NCBI GenBank assembly: GCA_964424115.1
Contig: CAYRHN010000005.1
Span: 62,001-126,000 of the forward strand
Length of the DNA stretch: 64,000 nt
Origin: CAYRHN01 sp964424115
Lineage (GTDB): Bacteria; Chloroflexota; Anaerolineae; Anaerolineales; Anaerolineaceae
Direction: 5' to 3'
Shown: positions 24,247-34,000 of the stretch, piece after piece
Layout: each line of letters starts with the position of its first letter
Numbering within the stretch: position 1 is the first letter of the stretch
Notes under the pieces: generated by a model
Told to the model about the DNA's origin: nothing
What the model saw: the letters and a program-made list of their open reading frames with translations, nothing else
The model's database searches: none
Program-made: the position numbers and the translations under genes

Positions 24247-27200
24247 CTATTCATTTTGGATGAGGCGGTTGAAGAGCTTTTGGGTTTGCTCAGAAGGCTC
24301 CACATCCAATTCCATGCGCAAGGCCGAAGCGCAACGCTTGTAGACATCACGCAGGCGGGCGAACTCACCCCGGGCGGCATAGGCCTCCATCATAAAGCCG
24401 TAAGCCGGTTCATAACCTGCATCCTGTTTCAAAACCAATTCCCCCAACTGGATCAGGTCTTCCCAACGCCCAGCCGAGCGATAATGCTCGGCAAGACGGT
24501 CAACAGCCTGGAAATAGATCCCGCGCAGACGTTCGCGCTCTGCGGCAAATGTCCAGGAAGTATCCAAGTTCTCGCTCAGGTAATCTTCGCGGTACAGTTC
24601 CAATGCGCAGCGGATGCTCTTGAACTTCTCCACAGGGTCACAAATATTTGCCGAGCCGACCAAATCTTCAAATTCAGCCGCATCCAGTACCAGCCCAGCA
24701 TGTGGATTGAGCATATACCCCAGGTCGCTGCGCAGAACAAAGAAAGGGGTGCTGCCCGGCACCCGAGCAGGTTCCAAAGCCCGGTTGAGGGCATTGAGCG
24801 CCACTTTGAAGTCGCGCGCGGCAGCCTTGGCATCCAGGTCGGGCCACAGGCGGTCAACGATCTGCTCACGCGAAAGCCAGCGGTTGCGGAAGGTGAGCAG
24901 CAGTTTAAACAACTCACGGGCTTTTTCACGTTGCCAGTCGCGAGCCTGGATGGGGGTGTCTCCACGCCAGACAGTGAACGGTCCCAGGGTTTGTACTGCC
25001 AGACTGTAACCGGGATGGTAATCGATCCCCTGCAACTCTAACAATTCCATCAAATGTTCCACATAACTTTTTTCAATGCCCCGGCGGCGGGCTTCCAGCA
25101 GCATGGGCAGCAAGATGTGTTCATCGCGCGGACCAAGCATGGTGCTGCGAGTGTAGAGGAAATCCAACTGCTGCTGGCGGCAAATCTCCAAAGAATTGGA
25201 GAGGGATAGCATGGCGTCTTCGACATTTTCATCCATCCAGGCGTTCAAGGCTTTCCACATCCAGACCGCGGCCACGCCGAGGGTGTCGCGTACCTGATCA
25301 AAGGCATCCGGCAACTGGCTGAGCAGCATGTCGGCCTCCTCGCGCTGGCCGGAATAGACCAATCCGGCGGCCAGAGTGGTGCGCACCAGGCTGGAAAACC
25401 AACGATCTCCAGCAGTATCCGCGACCTCAATGGCACGGGAGGCCAGATCGCGACAGGTTGCCAAATCGCCGTTGTAACCGTAGTAACGGGCAAGCCCCCA
25501 GATGGGTTCAACCTCCACGCGCATGACCTTGAAAGCGCGCACCTGTTCGATGGCACGCTGGTAATAATGCAAGGCCCGTTCGGCCTGATAGGTTTGCCAC
25601 GGAGCGCGCATCTCCAACTGATAGGTATGGGCAAGGCGCATCCAGGCCACCGCACAAACAAAGGGGGAATCGAGTTGTTCGCCAATGCGAACCCCTACCA
25701 AGGCCTGGCAACGGGCAGTATCCAAATCTCCCTGCATGAGGCAAATAAGAGAGAGCAAGACGGATGCTTCGCGATGGAAACGCTGCTGGCGCGATTCCGA
25801 AAGGGGAGCATCGGAGTGTGGCAATTGTTCCAACAAGCGGCGACCTTCCAGTAAATGTCCAGTACGGAGCAAGGCGCGCGCTTCCAAGTAGATATCGTCG
25901 GGATCATTCTCGGCGCGGAGGAGACGCGCCTCGTGATGCAAATTGCGGGCCTGGTCGGGATGGCCGAGATTGAGCGAATTTTCGGCCAACTGATCGAGCA
26001 GATCAGCCACTTCACTGCGGTATTCCTGCGGTTCAAGCAGCCGCAATGCTTCTTCCAAGAGACTGTTGGCGCGCAGGGGGCGGATGGTATCTAGATAGAC
26101 TTGCGCCTGCCCGCGCAAAGCCCGGCTCTGGCCAAGATGGTTTCCCTGCGCGCGGTAACCACGCTCGCCGGCCTGGTAACACTCCAGGGCGTCATCAAAT
26201 TGGGAACGCAAGCGCAACACGTCGCCGAGGAGGAGCTCCAGGCCGGGATGAGCGGTTCGGAACTCAGCCGGGAGGGCTTTGATCCAATCCGAGAGGCTCT
26301 CGGTGCGCCCATGGCGCAGCAGCGCAGGCCCTACCTCCTCAATTGCGCCAGCGGCCTGGCCGTATTCCTGCGCCTCAAAGAGATGGAAAAGGCGCTCATC
26401 CGGTTTTTCGGCACGCGCAAAATACTCGGCGGCGAGCAAATGCAAACGGCGGGCGCGGCCCGGAACCCGAGCCAGCTCGTTGAGCAGAAAATCATGGAAC
26501 AAGCGGTGGAAGCGGTACACGCCTTCCTCCACCGGGGTGAGGAACAACCCGTTGTGGGAGATCTGACGCAGCAGCCGACCAGAACCGCTGCCGCTGATCA
26601 AATAATCGCAAGCCGGTTCACTGAGCTGGCGCAGCACGCTGGTGGAAATAAGAAATTCCTGGATTTCCTGGGTTTGCCGCGCCAACACTTCCTGCGCCAG
26701 ATATTCAAACAACAATTCCAACGAACCGGGGATATGGCCCAGGACATCTTCCAAATTACTGGGCAGTGATCGTCCGGGGGCGGCATCCTCGGCGGGAGCT
26801 TGCAGGCGCTGCCAGATCATCTGCAGCGCAATCGGCCATCCTTCAGTCTCATCCGCAAGAGTGGCAGCCTGCTGTTCCGAAAGAGGCAGGTGGTAAAGCT
26901 GGTTGAATAGCTCTTGCACTTCCTGGGGAGTGAAGGCCAGCTCGGCACGGTGGATAAATAATACCTGGCCTTTAACGCGCCAGGCGGTCATGGATTTGAA
27001 GACGGGCATCTGGCGGGTGGAGATGACCACATGCAGGCGCGGCGGGCGGTTGGAAATAAAGTGCTCCACCAGAGTATTGATCTGTGAATCATCCTGAAGA
27101 ATGTGATAATCGTCCAAAACCAGGATGGTCTCTTCCACCAGACCGGCAGAGAGGCTGTTGAGGAGCGGGGTGAGCACCTGGGTTCCAAGGCGCGGCATAA

Positions 27201-27513
27201 CCGCTTCCAGGCGAGAAAGCGCAGCCCGCCCATAACTGTAACCGGATTGATCAAAGGCGGAGAAGAGGTGAGCCAGGAAAATGAGCGGATCGTGATCGTT
27301 GTCGCGGATGGAATACCAGAACAAATTGGCATGTTTGCCGGCCAGAGCTGCCAGAGCCGTACTCTTTCCATAGCCGGTGCCTGCCTGCACAATGGTCAGG
27401 GGGTAGTCGAGAATGGCATCCAGGCGCATTTCCAGACGCGGCCGCCGCAGGATACCCTTGCGCAGCGCCGGAGGCACAAGCTGGCTTTGAACAACCAAAT
27501 CTTGCAATGACAT
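24247..27513 (-). CDS. Large MalT/LuxR-type ATPase regulator with C-terminal SARP module
   Basis: A 1088-residue regulator. The N-terminal STAND/MalT-type NTPase has Walker A AGTGYGKST (44-52) and LVLDDYH (131-137). A long helical TPR-like region follows (~370-820). At the C-terminus come a winged-helix domain (~837-937, KARELFKLLLTFRNRWLSREQ then LWPDLD) and a bacterial transcriptional activation domain (BTAD, ~940-1085), together the SARP unit. It likely binds an inducer through the TPR part and activates the downstream enzyme genes. Its promoter overlaps an inverted repeat. Confidence 0.88.
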   Translation of the reverse strand: MSLQDLVVQSQLVPPALRKGILRRPRLEMRLDAILDYPLTIVQAGTGYGKSTALAALAGKHANLFWYSIRDNDHDPLIFLAHLFSAFDQSGYSYGRAALSRLEAVMPRLGTQVLTPLLNSLSAGLVEETILVLDDYHILQDDSQINTLVEHFISNRPPRLHVVISTRQMPVFKSMTAWRVKGQVLFIHRAELAFTPQEVQELFNQLYHLPLSEQQAATLADETEGWPIALQMIWQRLQAPAEDAAPGRSLPSNLEDVLGHIPGSLELLFEYLAQEVLARQTQEIQEFLISTSVLRQLSEPACDYLISGSGSGRLLRQISHNGLFLTPVEEGVYRFHRLFHDFLLNELARVPGRARRLHLLAAEYFARAEKPDERLFHLFEAQEYGQAAGAIEEVGPALLRHGRTESLSDWIKALPAEFRTAHPGLELLLGDVLRLRSQFDDALECYQAGERGYRAQGNHLGQSRALRGQAQVYLDTIRPLRANSLLEEALRLLEPQEYRSEVADLLDQLAENSLNLGHPDQARNLHHEARLLRAENDPDDIYLEARALLRTGHLLEGRRLLEQLPHSDAPLSESRQQRFHREASVLLSLICLMQGDLDTARCQALVGVRIGEQLDSPFVCAVAWMRLAHTYQLEMRAPWQTYQAERALHYYQRAIEQVRAFKVMRVEVEPIWGLARYYGYNGDLATCRDLASRAIEVADTAGDRWFSSLVRTTLAAGLVYSGQREEADMLLSQLPDAFDQVRDTLGVAAVWMWKALNAWMDENVEDAMLSLSNSLEICRQQQLDFLYTRSTMLGPRDEHILLPMLLEARRRGIEKSYVEHLMELLELQGIDYHPGYSLAVQTLGPFTVWRGDTPIQARDWQREKARELFKLLLTFRNRWLSREQIVDRLWPDLDAKAAARDFKVALNALNRALEPARVPGSTPFFVLRSDLGYMLNPHAGLVLDAAEFEDLVGSANICDPVEKFKSIRCALELYREDYLSENLDTSWTFAAERERLRGIYFQAVDRLAEHYRSAGRWEDLIQLGELVLKQDAGYEPAYGFMMEAYAARGEFARLRDVYKRCASALRMELDVEPSEQTQKLFNRLIQNE

Positions 27514-27540
27514 GTGGGTCAGATCTTCCCTATGCCAATA

Positions 27541-27573
27541 AACTTAGCAGAAAGCAGTTCTTCTGTCAAGAAC
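27541..27573 (-). promoter_or_regulatory. Promoter of the large regulator with overlapping palindrome
   Basis: On the minus strand a perfect TTGACA -35 (27564-27569) is 17 bp from TAAGTT (27541-27546). The palindrome GTTCTT-n5-AAGAAC (27557-27573) covers the -35, as a repressor site would. Confidence 0.5.
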
Positions 27574-27658
27574 GTTTCCAGGTATGTTTGGCTGCCTCGC
27601 CAGAGCGATCGTCCTCAGGCGCCTCAATAGTGCTGCCGGGCGACTATCTGGACGACGA

Positions 27659-28852
27659 TCAGACCGGGATCCATTCGCAGCCGGGGGGGAGGAGCAGCCG
27701 GGGAGTCTGGTGCCAGGCTGCGCAGCGGCGCAAGGCATCCGCCAGGTCAGCACCCAGGTCTATATCTGGAAGAATACCCTCTTGCAAATGCAGGGAACGC
27801 ACCTCAAAAATCTTTTGCGGGCGGTGCGCCTTGGCGTCCAGGCGGCCAACCAGTTGTCCACGGCGCAAGATGGGAAGGCTGAAATACCCATAACGGCGTT
27901 TTGGCGCTGGGGTATAACATTCAATCGTGTAATCAAAGTTGAAGAGCTGCCGTCCACGCTCGCGATCCCAGACAAGCGGGTCGAAGGGAGAAAGCAAAGT
28001 GGTGTAGGTGGGTTGCAGATCGCCGAGCTGGGCCGCACGGGCCAGTTCGGCGTGGCGGGGATGCAGGTAAGCCCGCCCGGGAAGCCCCTCGATCTCCACT
28101 GGCAGCAGAGCGCCTTCGGAAGTCAATTGCTCCAAAATCTTTGGTACATCCTTTTTTCTGAGGCGGAAATAATCCGCCACCCAGCTCTCGTGCGCCACTC
28201 CCAGGCAGCCCACAGTACGCAAGGTCAGTTCACGGCGCACGTCTTCGATCGAAGGCGCATGCCGGTCGTCCCAATCCGGCAGGATGCGCTGGCGTAGATC
28301 ATAGACGCGCTGGAATTTATCCCGCCGGGCCACCATCAATTCGCCTGCCATCAACAGATATTCGAGGGCCATTTTTTCTTTCTTCCATTCCCACCAACCG
28401 CCGGGTTTGTGATCAGGATTTTCAAAATCAGCGGAACGCAAGGGTCCTTCCTGGCGAATGCGCTCCATCACAACGGCAGCCAAGTCGGCGTTCTTTTCCA
28501 ACCACTCAGAAACCTCACCCCACCAGCCCATGAATGGGGTAAGCATCTTGCGCCGGTAAAGTGGGTAGTCTTCGACTGGGATAAAGCAGGCGGCATGAGC
28601 CCAATACTCAAAAACATGTCGTTCCTGGAGCAAGCTGTCCAGCCATTGCGGCGAATAAGCACCCAGGCGGCTCCAAAGGATGAAATAAGGGGCACGAGCT
28701 ACTACATGGATGGTGTCGATTTGCAGCACACCAATGCGGCGAATGACGGACAAAACATCCTCCGGGCCAGATGCAGGCGCCGAGGGTGGGGTAAGCAAGC
28801 CTTGAACGGCCAGGGTCAGGTTGCGAACAGCAGAGAGGGAAAATGGTTGCAT
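27659..28852 (-). CDS. Winged-helix DNA glycosylase, AlkX/YcaQ-like
   Basis: A 397-residue protein of the HTH_42 / crosslink-glycosylase family. It has several winged-helix units, and the motif LQIDTIHVVARAP carries the Q-hydrophobic-D signature reported for AlkX (YcaQ), as opposed to the QxQ form of AZL enzymes. WDRERGRQLFNFDYTIE and the late RRGQLVGRLDAKAHR are also typical. Such enzymes unhook DNA interstrand crosslinks and remove alkylated bases. It is a separate gene from its neighbours, 145 bases upstream of the regulator start. Confidence 0.8.
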   Translation of the reverse strand: MQPFSLSAVRNLTLAVQGLLTPPSAPASGPEDVLSVIRRIGVLQIDTIHVVARAPYFILWSRLGAYSPQWLDSLLQERHVFEYWAHAACFIPVEDYPLYRRKMLTPFMGWWGEVSEWLEKNADLAAVVMERIRQEGPLRSADFENPDHKPGGWWEWKKEKMALEYLLMAGELMVARRDKFQRVYDLRQRILPDWDDRHAPSIEDVRRELTLRTVGCLGVAHESWVADYFRLRKKDVPKILEQLTSEGALLPVEIEGLPGRAYLHPRHAELARAAQLGDLQPTYTTLLSPFDPLVWDRERGRQLFNFDYTIECYTPAPKRRYGYFSLPILRRGQLVGRLDAKAHRPQKIFEVRSLHLQEGILPDIDLGADLADALRRCAAWHQTPRLLLPPGCEWIPV

Positions 28853-28901
28853 AAAGGGTTTGACAGGGTGTGGGTGTGGGAGGATAAGTCTTCGAAATAA
28901 C

Positions 28902-28925
28902 CCGCAGATATGTTGACATCTGCGG
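28902..28925 (-). terminator. Hairpin after the methyltransferase gene
   Basis: A perfect 8-bp stem (CCGCAGAT / ATCTGCGG) and an 8-base loop lie about 10 bases after the methyltransferase stop. The following tail GTTATTT is only weakly T-rich, so termination strength is uncertain. Confidence 0.45.
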
Positions 28926-28935
28926 TCATTCCGGC

Positions 28936-29781
28936 TTACTTAAAGGCGAGAACGCCAAAGGCCTGGGGTCTGGGATCGACGCGCGAAAAACCGGCTTCCA
29001 GCAAGCGGCGCACCACCCCACGGGTGACTTGCGCACCGGATTTACTGTCTGGGTCGCCAATATAGTGAAACATGCGTCCGCGCGGCTTGAGGGCACGCCA
29101 GGCAAAGCGGTAGAACTCAGCGGAATATAAATCACCAGCAAGGGCAAAGGCAGGCGGATCGTGGAGGATGCTGGAGAAAGAGGACTCCTGCATATGTTCC
29201 AACTCATCATAGCTGTCCCCCAGGCGCAACTCAATATTGGAGCGAGTGAACAACTCCTGCGACCAGGGATTGGCGCGGCACATCTCACGCGCAGCGGGAT
29301 CCAGCTCGATGGTTACCACTTTTTCGGCAGTACGGGCAGCCTGGATGGCGGTGTATCCCAGCCCGGTGGCGGTGTCTAACACACATCCCCCGGCAGTTCC
29401 CAAGGCACGCAGCTTGGCCAGGGTATCCTGGTAGGGGTCGGTATCTTTAATGCGGTGCATGGGAATGCCGGAGATAAGCATGGTCGGAGCACTGCGGGTG
29501 GGATAGAGGCTGAAAGCGCGGCCCGTGACCTCAGAAAAAGCACGCACCGCCTCAGCCTGCCCATTCTGGATCAGGAAACAGTTATTCTGGTTCTCCGCAA
29601 TCTCGGCCAGCTTTTCCCAGCTCAAATGCTCTTCCTGCCTGCCCTGCAAAAGCCATACCTCTTGCGGCAGCAGGTGAGCCAAGCCCACGCTGAGTCCCAG
29701 GTCAAGAGAAACCGGCGCCTCGGAGAGGCCATCTTTGCGTGCCTTAAGCAGGGGTGACGCCTGATAGTGGGAAAGCAACAT
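28936..29781 (-). CDS. Class I SAM-dependent methyltransferase
   Basis: A 281-residue protein. Residues ~125-145 carry a Rossmann SAM-binding motif (VLDTATGLGYTAIQAA). A following acidic residue sits in VVTIELDPA and a later DPPAF resembles the catalytic motif of amino-methyltransferases. The N-terminal ~100 residues are a separate region with no match. The substrate is unknown. There is no ribosome site; TACAAT lies six bases before the ATG, so the mRNA may be leaderless. It is divergent from the glycosyltransferase gene. Confidence 0.75.
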   Translation of the reverse strand: MLLSHYQASPLLKARKDGLSEAPVSLDLGLSVGLAHLLPQEVWLLQGRQEEHLSWEKLAEIAENQNNCFLIQNGQAEAVRAFSEVTGRAFSLYPTRSAPTMLISGIPMHRIKDTDPYQDTLAKLRALGTAGGCVLDTATGLGYTAIQAARTAEKVVTIELDPAAREMCRANPWSQELFTRSNIELRLGDSYDELEHMQESSFSSILHDPPAFALAGDLYSAEFYRFAWRALKPRGRMFHYIGDPDSKSGAQVTRGVVRRLLEAGFSRVDPRPQAFGVLAFK

Positions 29782-29880
29782 AGAACAATTGTATCACAAA
29801 TACAAATCTCCAAAACAGAGAAAGGCCAGATTTATTAATCTGCTTTGCGCCTTTGAGCCTTCGCGGTAAAATTACCCATC

Positions 29881-30918
29881 ATGCTCTTATTCATTCGCCG
29901 ATATTACCGCTGGATGCTGCTGCCGGTCGTGGTGCTGCTGGCATTGGGACTGCGCGCCAACGCAGTGGAAAAACTGCCCACCGATTATGATGAGCCGATC
30001 TACATGGACGCCGCTCAGGATTACGCTACTTTTCTGAAAGCGGGGGATTGGAATGCGATCATCGAATACCGCGCCAACAGTGAACACCCGCCGCTGACCA
30101 AGATGCTGTATGCCCTGGCCCATATCGCTGCCAACGGACGCGATTACGGATACGTGGATGTGGAGCCGGGGCGATGGGTCTCTGCCGTATTGGGAACACT
30201 GGCGGCTGCAGCTTTGGGATTGCTCAACCCGTTGGCTGGCCTGTTAATGGCCGGGGACAGTATGGCAGTTAAGTATACCAGCCAGGCTTACCTGGAAGCG
30301 CTGCCGATGTTCACCTCCATCCTGGCGGTGCTGTTCCTGGCACGGGCGCATTCGTGGCGCAGCGGGTGGTTTTGGCTCTCAGCCCTAATGCTGGGAATGA
30401 CAGCGGCGGCAAAGTTTGCTTACGCCCCGGCAGCCCTGCCGGCAGTCTACCTGCTGTTTGAGCGGCGCAAGCAATTCCGCTGGGCCGCCTTGGCCTATCC
30501 GCTGGCTGCGGCGTTGTTCTTCTTTGCTTTCGACCCAGCCCTATGGCATGATCCGTTCGGGCGGCTGGCGGAATCCTTCACATTCCACCTCAATTATTCC
30601 CACGGCAATGATGTAACCGGAGCCAACCTGCCCTGGCACCAGCCCTTGGTGTGGCTTTCTTATCCCTTTCCGGCTGATTGGCATCCGGAAATATTCAATT
30701 ATCCGCGGCCGGATACGCTGCTCTTCGTGCTGGGGCTGGTGGGGCTGCCGTGGGAGTGGCGCGAACGCCGCTGGAATTTTATCTGGTTAGTCGGATCGCT
30801 GCTCTTTCTGCTGGCCTGGCCGACCAAGTGGCCGCAGTACACCCTGGCAGTCATCCCAGCCTTTTGCCTGTCGGCTGCCTGTGCGGTGCGGCACTTGTGG
30901 AGCGTCTGGAAGAATTAA
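29881..30918 (+). CDS. GT-C fold glycosyltransferase-like membrane protein
   Basis: A 345-residue membrane protein with eight or more hydrophobic segments. The first loop has DYDEPIYMDAAQDY, which gives the acidic pair expected of PMT/ArnT-type transferases, and EHPPLTKML matches their HPP motif. It lacks the large C-terminal domain of full-length enzymes (usually over 500 residues). Such enzymes move a sugar from a polyprenyl phosphate to lipid or protein outside the membrane. It has no ribosome site, and a TAAAAT box lies eight bases before the ATG. Confidence 0.7.
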   Translation: MLLFIRRYYRWMLLPVVVLLALGLRANAVEKLPTDYDEPIYMDAAQDYATFLKAGDWNAIIEYRANSEHPPLTKMLYALAHIAANGRDYGYVDVEPGRWVSAVLGTLAAAALGLLNPLAGLLMAGDSMAVKYTSQAYLEALPMFTSILAVLFLARAHSWRSGWFWLSALMLGMTAAAKFAYAPAALPAVYLLFERRKQFRWAALAYPLAAALFFFAFDPALWHDPFGRLAESFTFHLNYSHGNDVTGANLPWHQPLVWLSYPFPADWHPEIFNYPRPDTLLFVLGLVGLPWEWRERRWNFIWLVGSLLFLLAWPTKWPQYTLAVIPAFCLSAACAVRHLWSVWKN

Positions 30919-30994
30919 CCGCTCCTGAAAAGGGAGAAAGATGGGGAATGGTTTTTTCTCTCTGTGGAGCAAGAAGCCATTAAAATTATTAATA

Positions 30995-31003
30995 TGGTAT
31001 GAT
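30995..31003 (+). promoter_or_regulatory. Extended -10 promoter of nuclease gene 1
   Basis: TGG directly followed by TATGAT lies in an AT-rich stretch 83 bases before the start codon, with no clear -35. Confidence 0.4.
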
Positions 31004-31085
31004 TACTTTTCGCGTTGGCCAAATGCCACCTTCGATAAACAACGCGTCCACATCGTTCGTATCAATCTATATTCAGGAGTAATGC

Positions 31086-34000
31086 ATGAGACTATCCCGT
31101 TTTCTTAACCCGCTGGTTGCTTTTCTGTTGGCTTGCGGCGGCCTGTTTGGTATCAGCGCTCCAGCGCCAGCCAAAGCGGCTTCTATTAACAGCATCTCAG
31201 CAGGCGATATCGCCATTATTGGTTTTGACAGCGATGATCCGGATACCATTACCTTTGTTGCCCTGACAGATATTCCTGCCGGCGAGGTGATCCGTTTCAC
31301 CGATTCCGGGTGGACCAGTGGCGGAGCATTCCGCGCCAACGAGGGCGGGATTAAGTGGACCGCTCCAGCGGAGGGGATCAGCGCAGGCACAGTGGTTTCG
31401 CAGGCAAGCCCTTTCACCAGCGGCAATTGGTTGGTGGATAACAGCGGGGTAGGCTCGGGCGGATTCCTCCTCTCCACCAGCGGGGACCAGATCCTGGCTT
31501 TCCAGGGCGCGGCAACCTCGCCTACTTTCATTCATGCTGTGAATGGCGATGCAACCGCCCCAACCAACGGCTGGCAAACCACTGCGTCGGATGCCAACAC
31601 ATCAGCTCTGCCCAGCGGTCTGGTGGAAGGCACCACTGCCGTAGGGCTGTTCCAGAGCGCCACCGAGCGCAACGATGCTCACTACGACTGCACCAAAGGC
31701 ACCAGCGGCACCAAAGCTGAACTGCTGGCGCTGATCAACAACCGCGACAATTGGCTTACGGGCGACACTGCCTACGGCACATACTCCTCCTGGACGGGCT
31801 GCCCGGCTTCTTTTACGGTAGGCGCCCCGGTAGATAATCCCCCCAGTATCTCCTCCACCAATCCGGCCGACAGCGCCGCAGACGTGGATGTAAACACCAA
31901 CATCACCGTGACCTTCAGCGAAGCGGTAACCGCCGTGGAACCCTGGTATATATTGACCTGCGGCACCGAGACCGTGACCACCTCGGTCAGCGGAAGTGGG
32001 GCAGTCTACACAATTGACCCGGCTTCATATCTGCCCTTCAACACCACCTGCACCCTGACCATTACCGGCAGCCAGGTGACCGATCTGGATGGAACTGCCG
32101 ACCCGGTGGCAGGCACGCCAAGCATCAGCTTCACTACCGCTGCTACGGATTTAGCCCCCTCGGTTGCTGCTCACACTCCAACCGCCAATGCCACCGGCGT
32201 GGCATTGACCAGCAATATCTTAATCACCTTCAACGAGCCAGTAGATACTGCTGCAGATTGGTACAGCATTGCCTGTGCCAGCAGCGGCACGCACACTGCT
32301 GTGGCGAGCGGCGGGCCGACCACCTTCACCTTGAACCCAGACATAGATTTCGCGGCCGGTGAGATCTGCACTGTGACCGTCTCCGCTGCAAAGGTGGGCG
32401 ACCAGGACAGCTTTGATCCGCCGAATGAAATGGCCGCAGACTATTCCTGGAGCTTTACCACCTTCTCCAACGGATGTGGCGGGACCTATACCAAGGTCAG
32501 CGCCATCCAGGGCAGCGGCGCCACCAGCCCGATGACCGGAAGTGTTGTGACGGTGGAAGGCATTGTAACTGCCAAGCGGAATGCCTCCAAACAACTGGGC
32601 GGGTTCTTCCTGCAATCGCTGCCCTCCGACGAGGATGCCAACGTGGCCACCTCCGAAGGGATCTTCGTGTACACTGGCACACCAGGCTCCTTCAGCTTTG
32701 CAGAGGGCGACCGGGTTAGGCTAAGCGGAACCGTATCGGAATTTATCAACACCAACTATGGTGAATTAGATCGCATCACCGAGCTCGGTTCTCTGACGGC
32801 GCTGACCGTGTGCAGCAGCGGGAATTCGATCGCCCCCATTGTGATCGACCTGCCGGACACCGCCGATCCGGCCTTCAACCTGGAACAGTACGAGGGCATG
32901 CTGGTGACCATTCCTGAGACCCTGACTGTACAACAGAACTACTTCCAGGGACGCTTTGGCCAGGTGACGCTGGGAGCCGGGGGACGTATTTTCCAGATGA
33001 ACAACTTCAGCAAAGGCGGCGGCAGTCTGTATGACTACACGCGCATGATCGTCCTGGATGATGGCTCGAATACCCAAAACCCCACCTCCATTCCCTACTA
33101 CCCAAGCGATGGAGCTATGCGACCGGGCGACACGGTGAGCAATTTGACCGGTGTGCTGGATCAGGGACGGATCAACTCCAGCGGTGTCTCCAGCGACGCC
33201 AGCTTCCCGACCGTTTATTACCGTCTGCACCCGACCACAGCGCCGGTCTTCGCCGCCACTCCACGCCCAGTCAATCCGCCAGATGTGGGCGGGCGGATCA
33301 AAGTAGCCTCCGCGAATGTCTTGAACTACTTCCCGACCCTGGATAACGGTTCCTACCCGTCCGGGGCTCCTTATGGCGGTTCGAATACCCCGCGCGGGGC
33401 CAATACCGCCGCAGAATTCACCCGCCAGCAGGATAAGCTGGTGACCGAACTGGCTACTTTGAACGCGGATGTGTATGGTCTGATGGAGATCGAATCCTGG
33501 GACGGCGCGGCCGGCGGGATCGGTGCTCCACAGGCACTGGTCAATGCACTAAATGCCCAGATCGCCACCACGGGGATCACTTACGCTGCAGTAGCCGACC
33601 CGCTCCTGGGGTACTTCGACCCTGCTGAAGGCGGAGATTACATTCAAACCGCGATCATCTACAAGACCAACACGGTCACGCCGGTCGGTTCATCGTTAAG
33701 CTCAAACGACACCATCTTCAGCCGCTCGCCTTTTGCCCAGCGCTTCAAGGAAAACAACACCAACGAGGAATTTATCGTGGTGGTCAATCACCTGAAATCC
33801 AAGGGGTCCTGCCCGGCTTCCGGGTTGGACGCCGACCAGGGCGACGGACAGGGCTGCTGGAATGCCAAGCGCGTGCTGCAGGCTACCGCGCTGCTGAGTT
33901 TCATCAGCAGCGATCTGGTGCCGCTGGACCCGGATGTGCTGGTGATCGGCGACATGAATGCTTACGGCGCGGAAGATCCGATCAACACCATGACGACTGG

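Noticed and set aside
26101..26769. Plus-strand frame inside the large regulator gene
   Set aside because: It is antisense to the TPR-like and ATPase region of a continuous 1088-residue protein; it shows no domain features.
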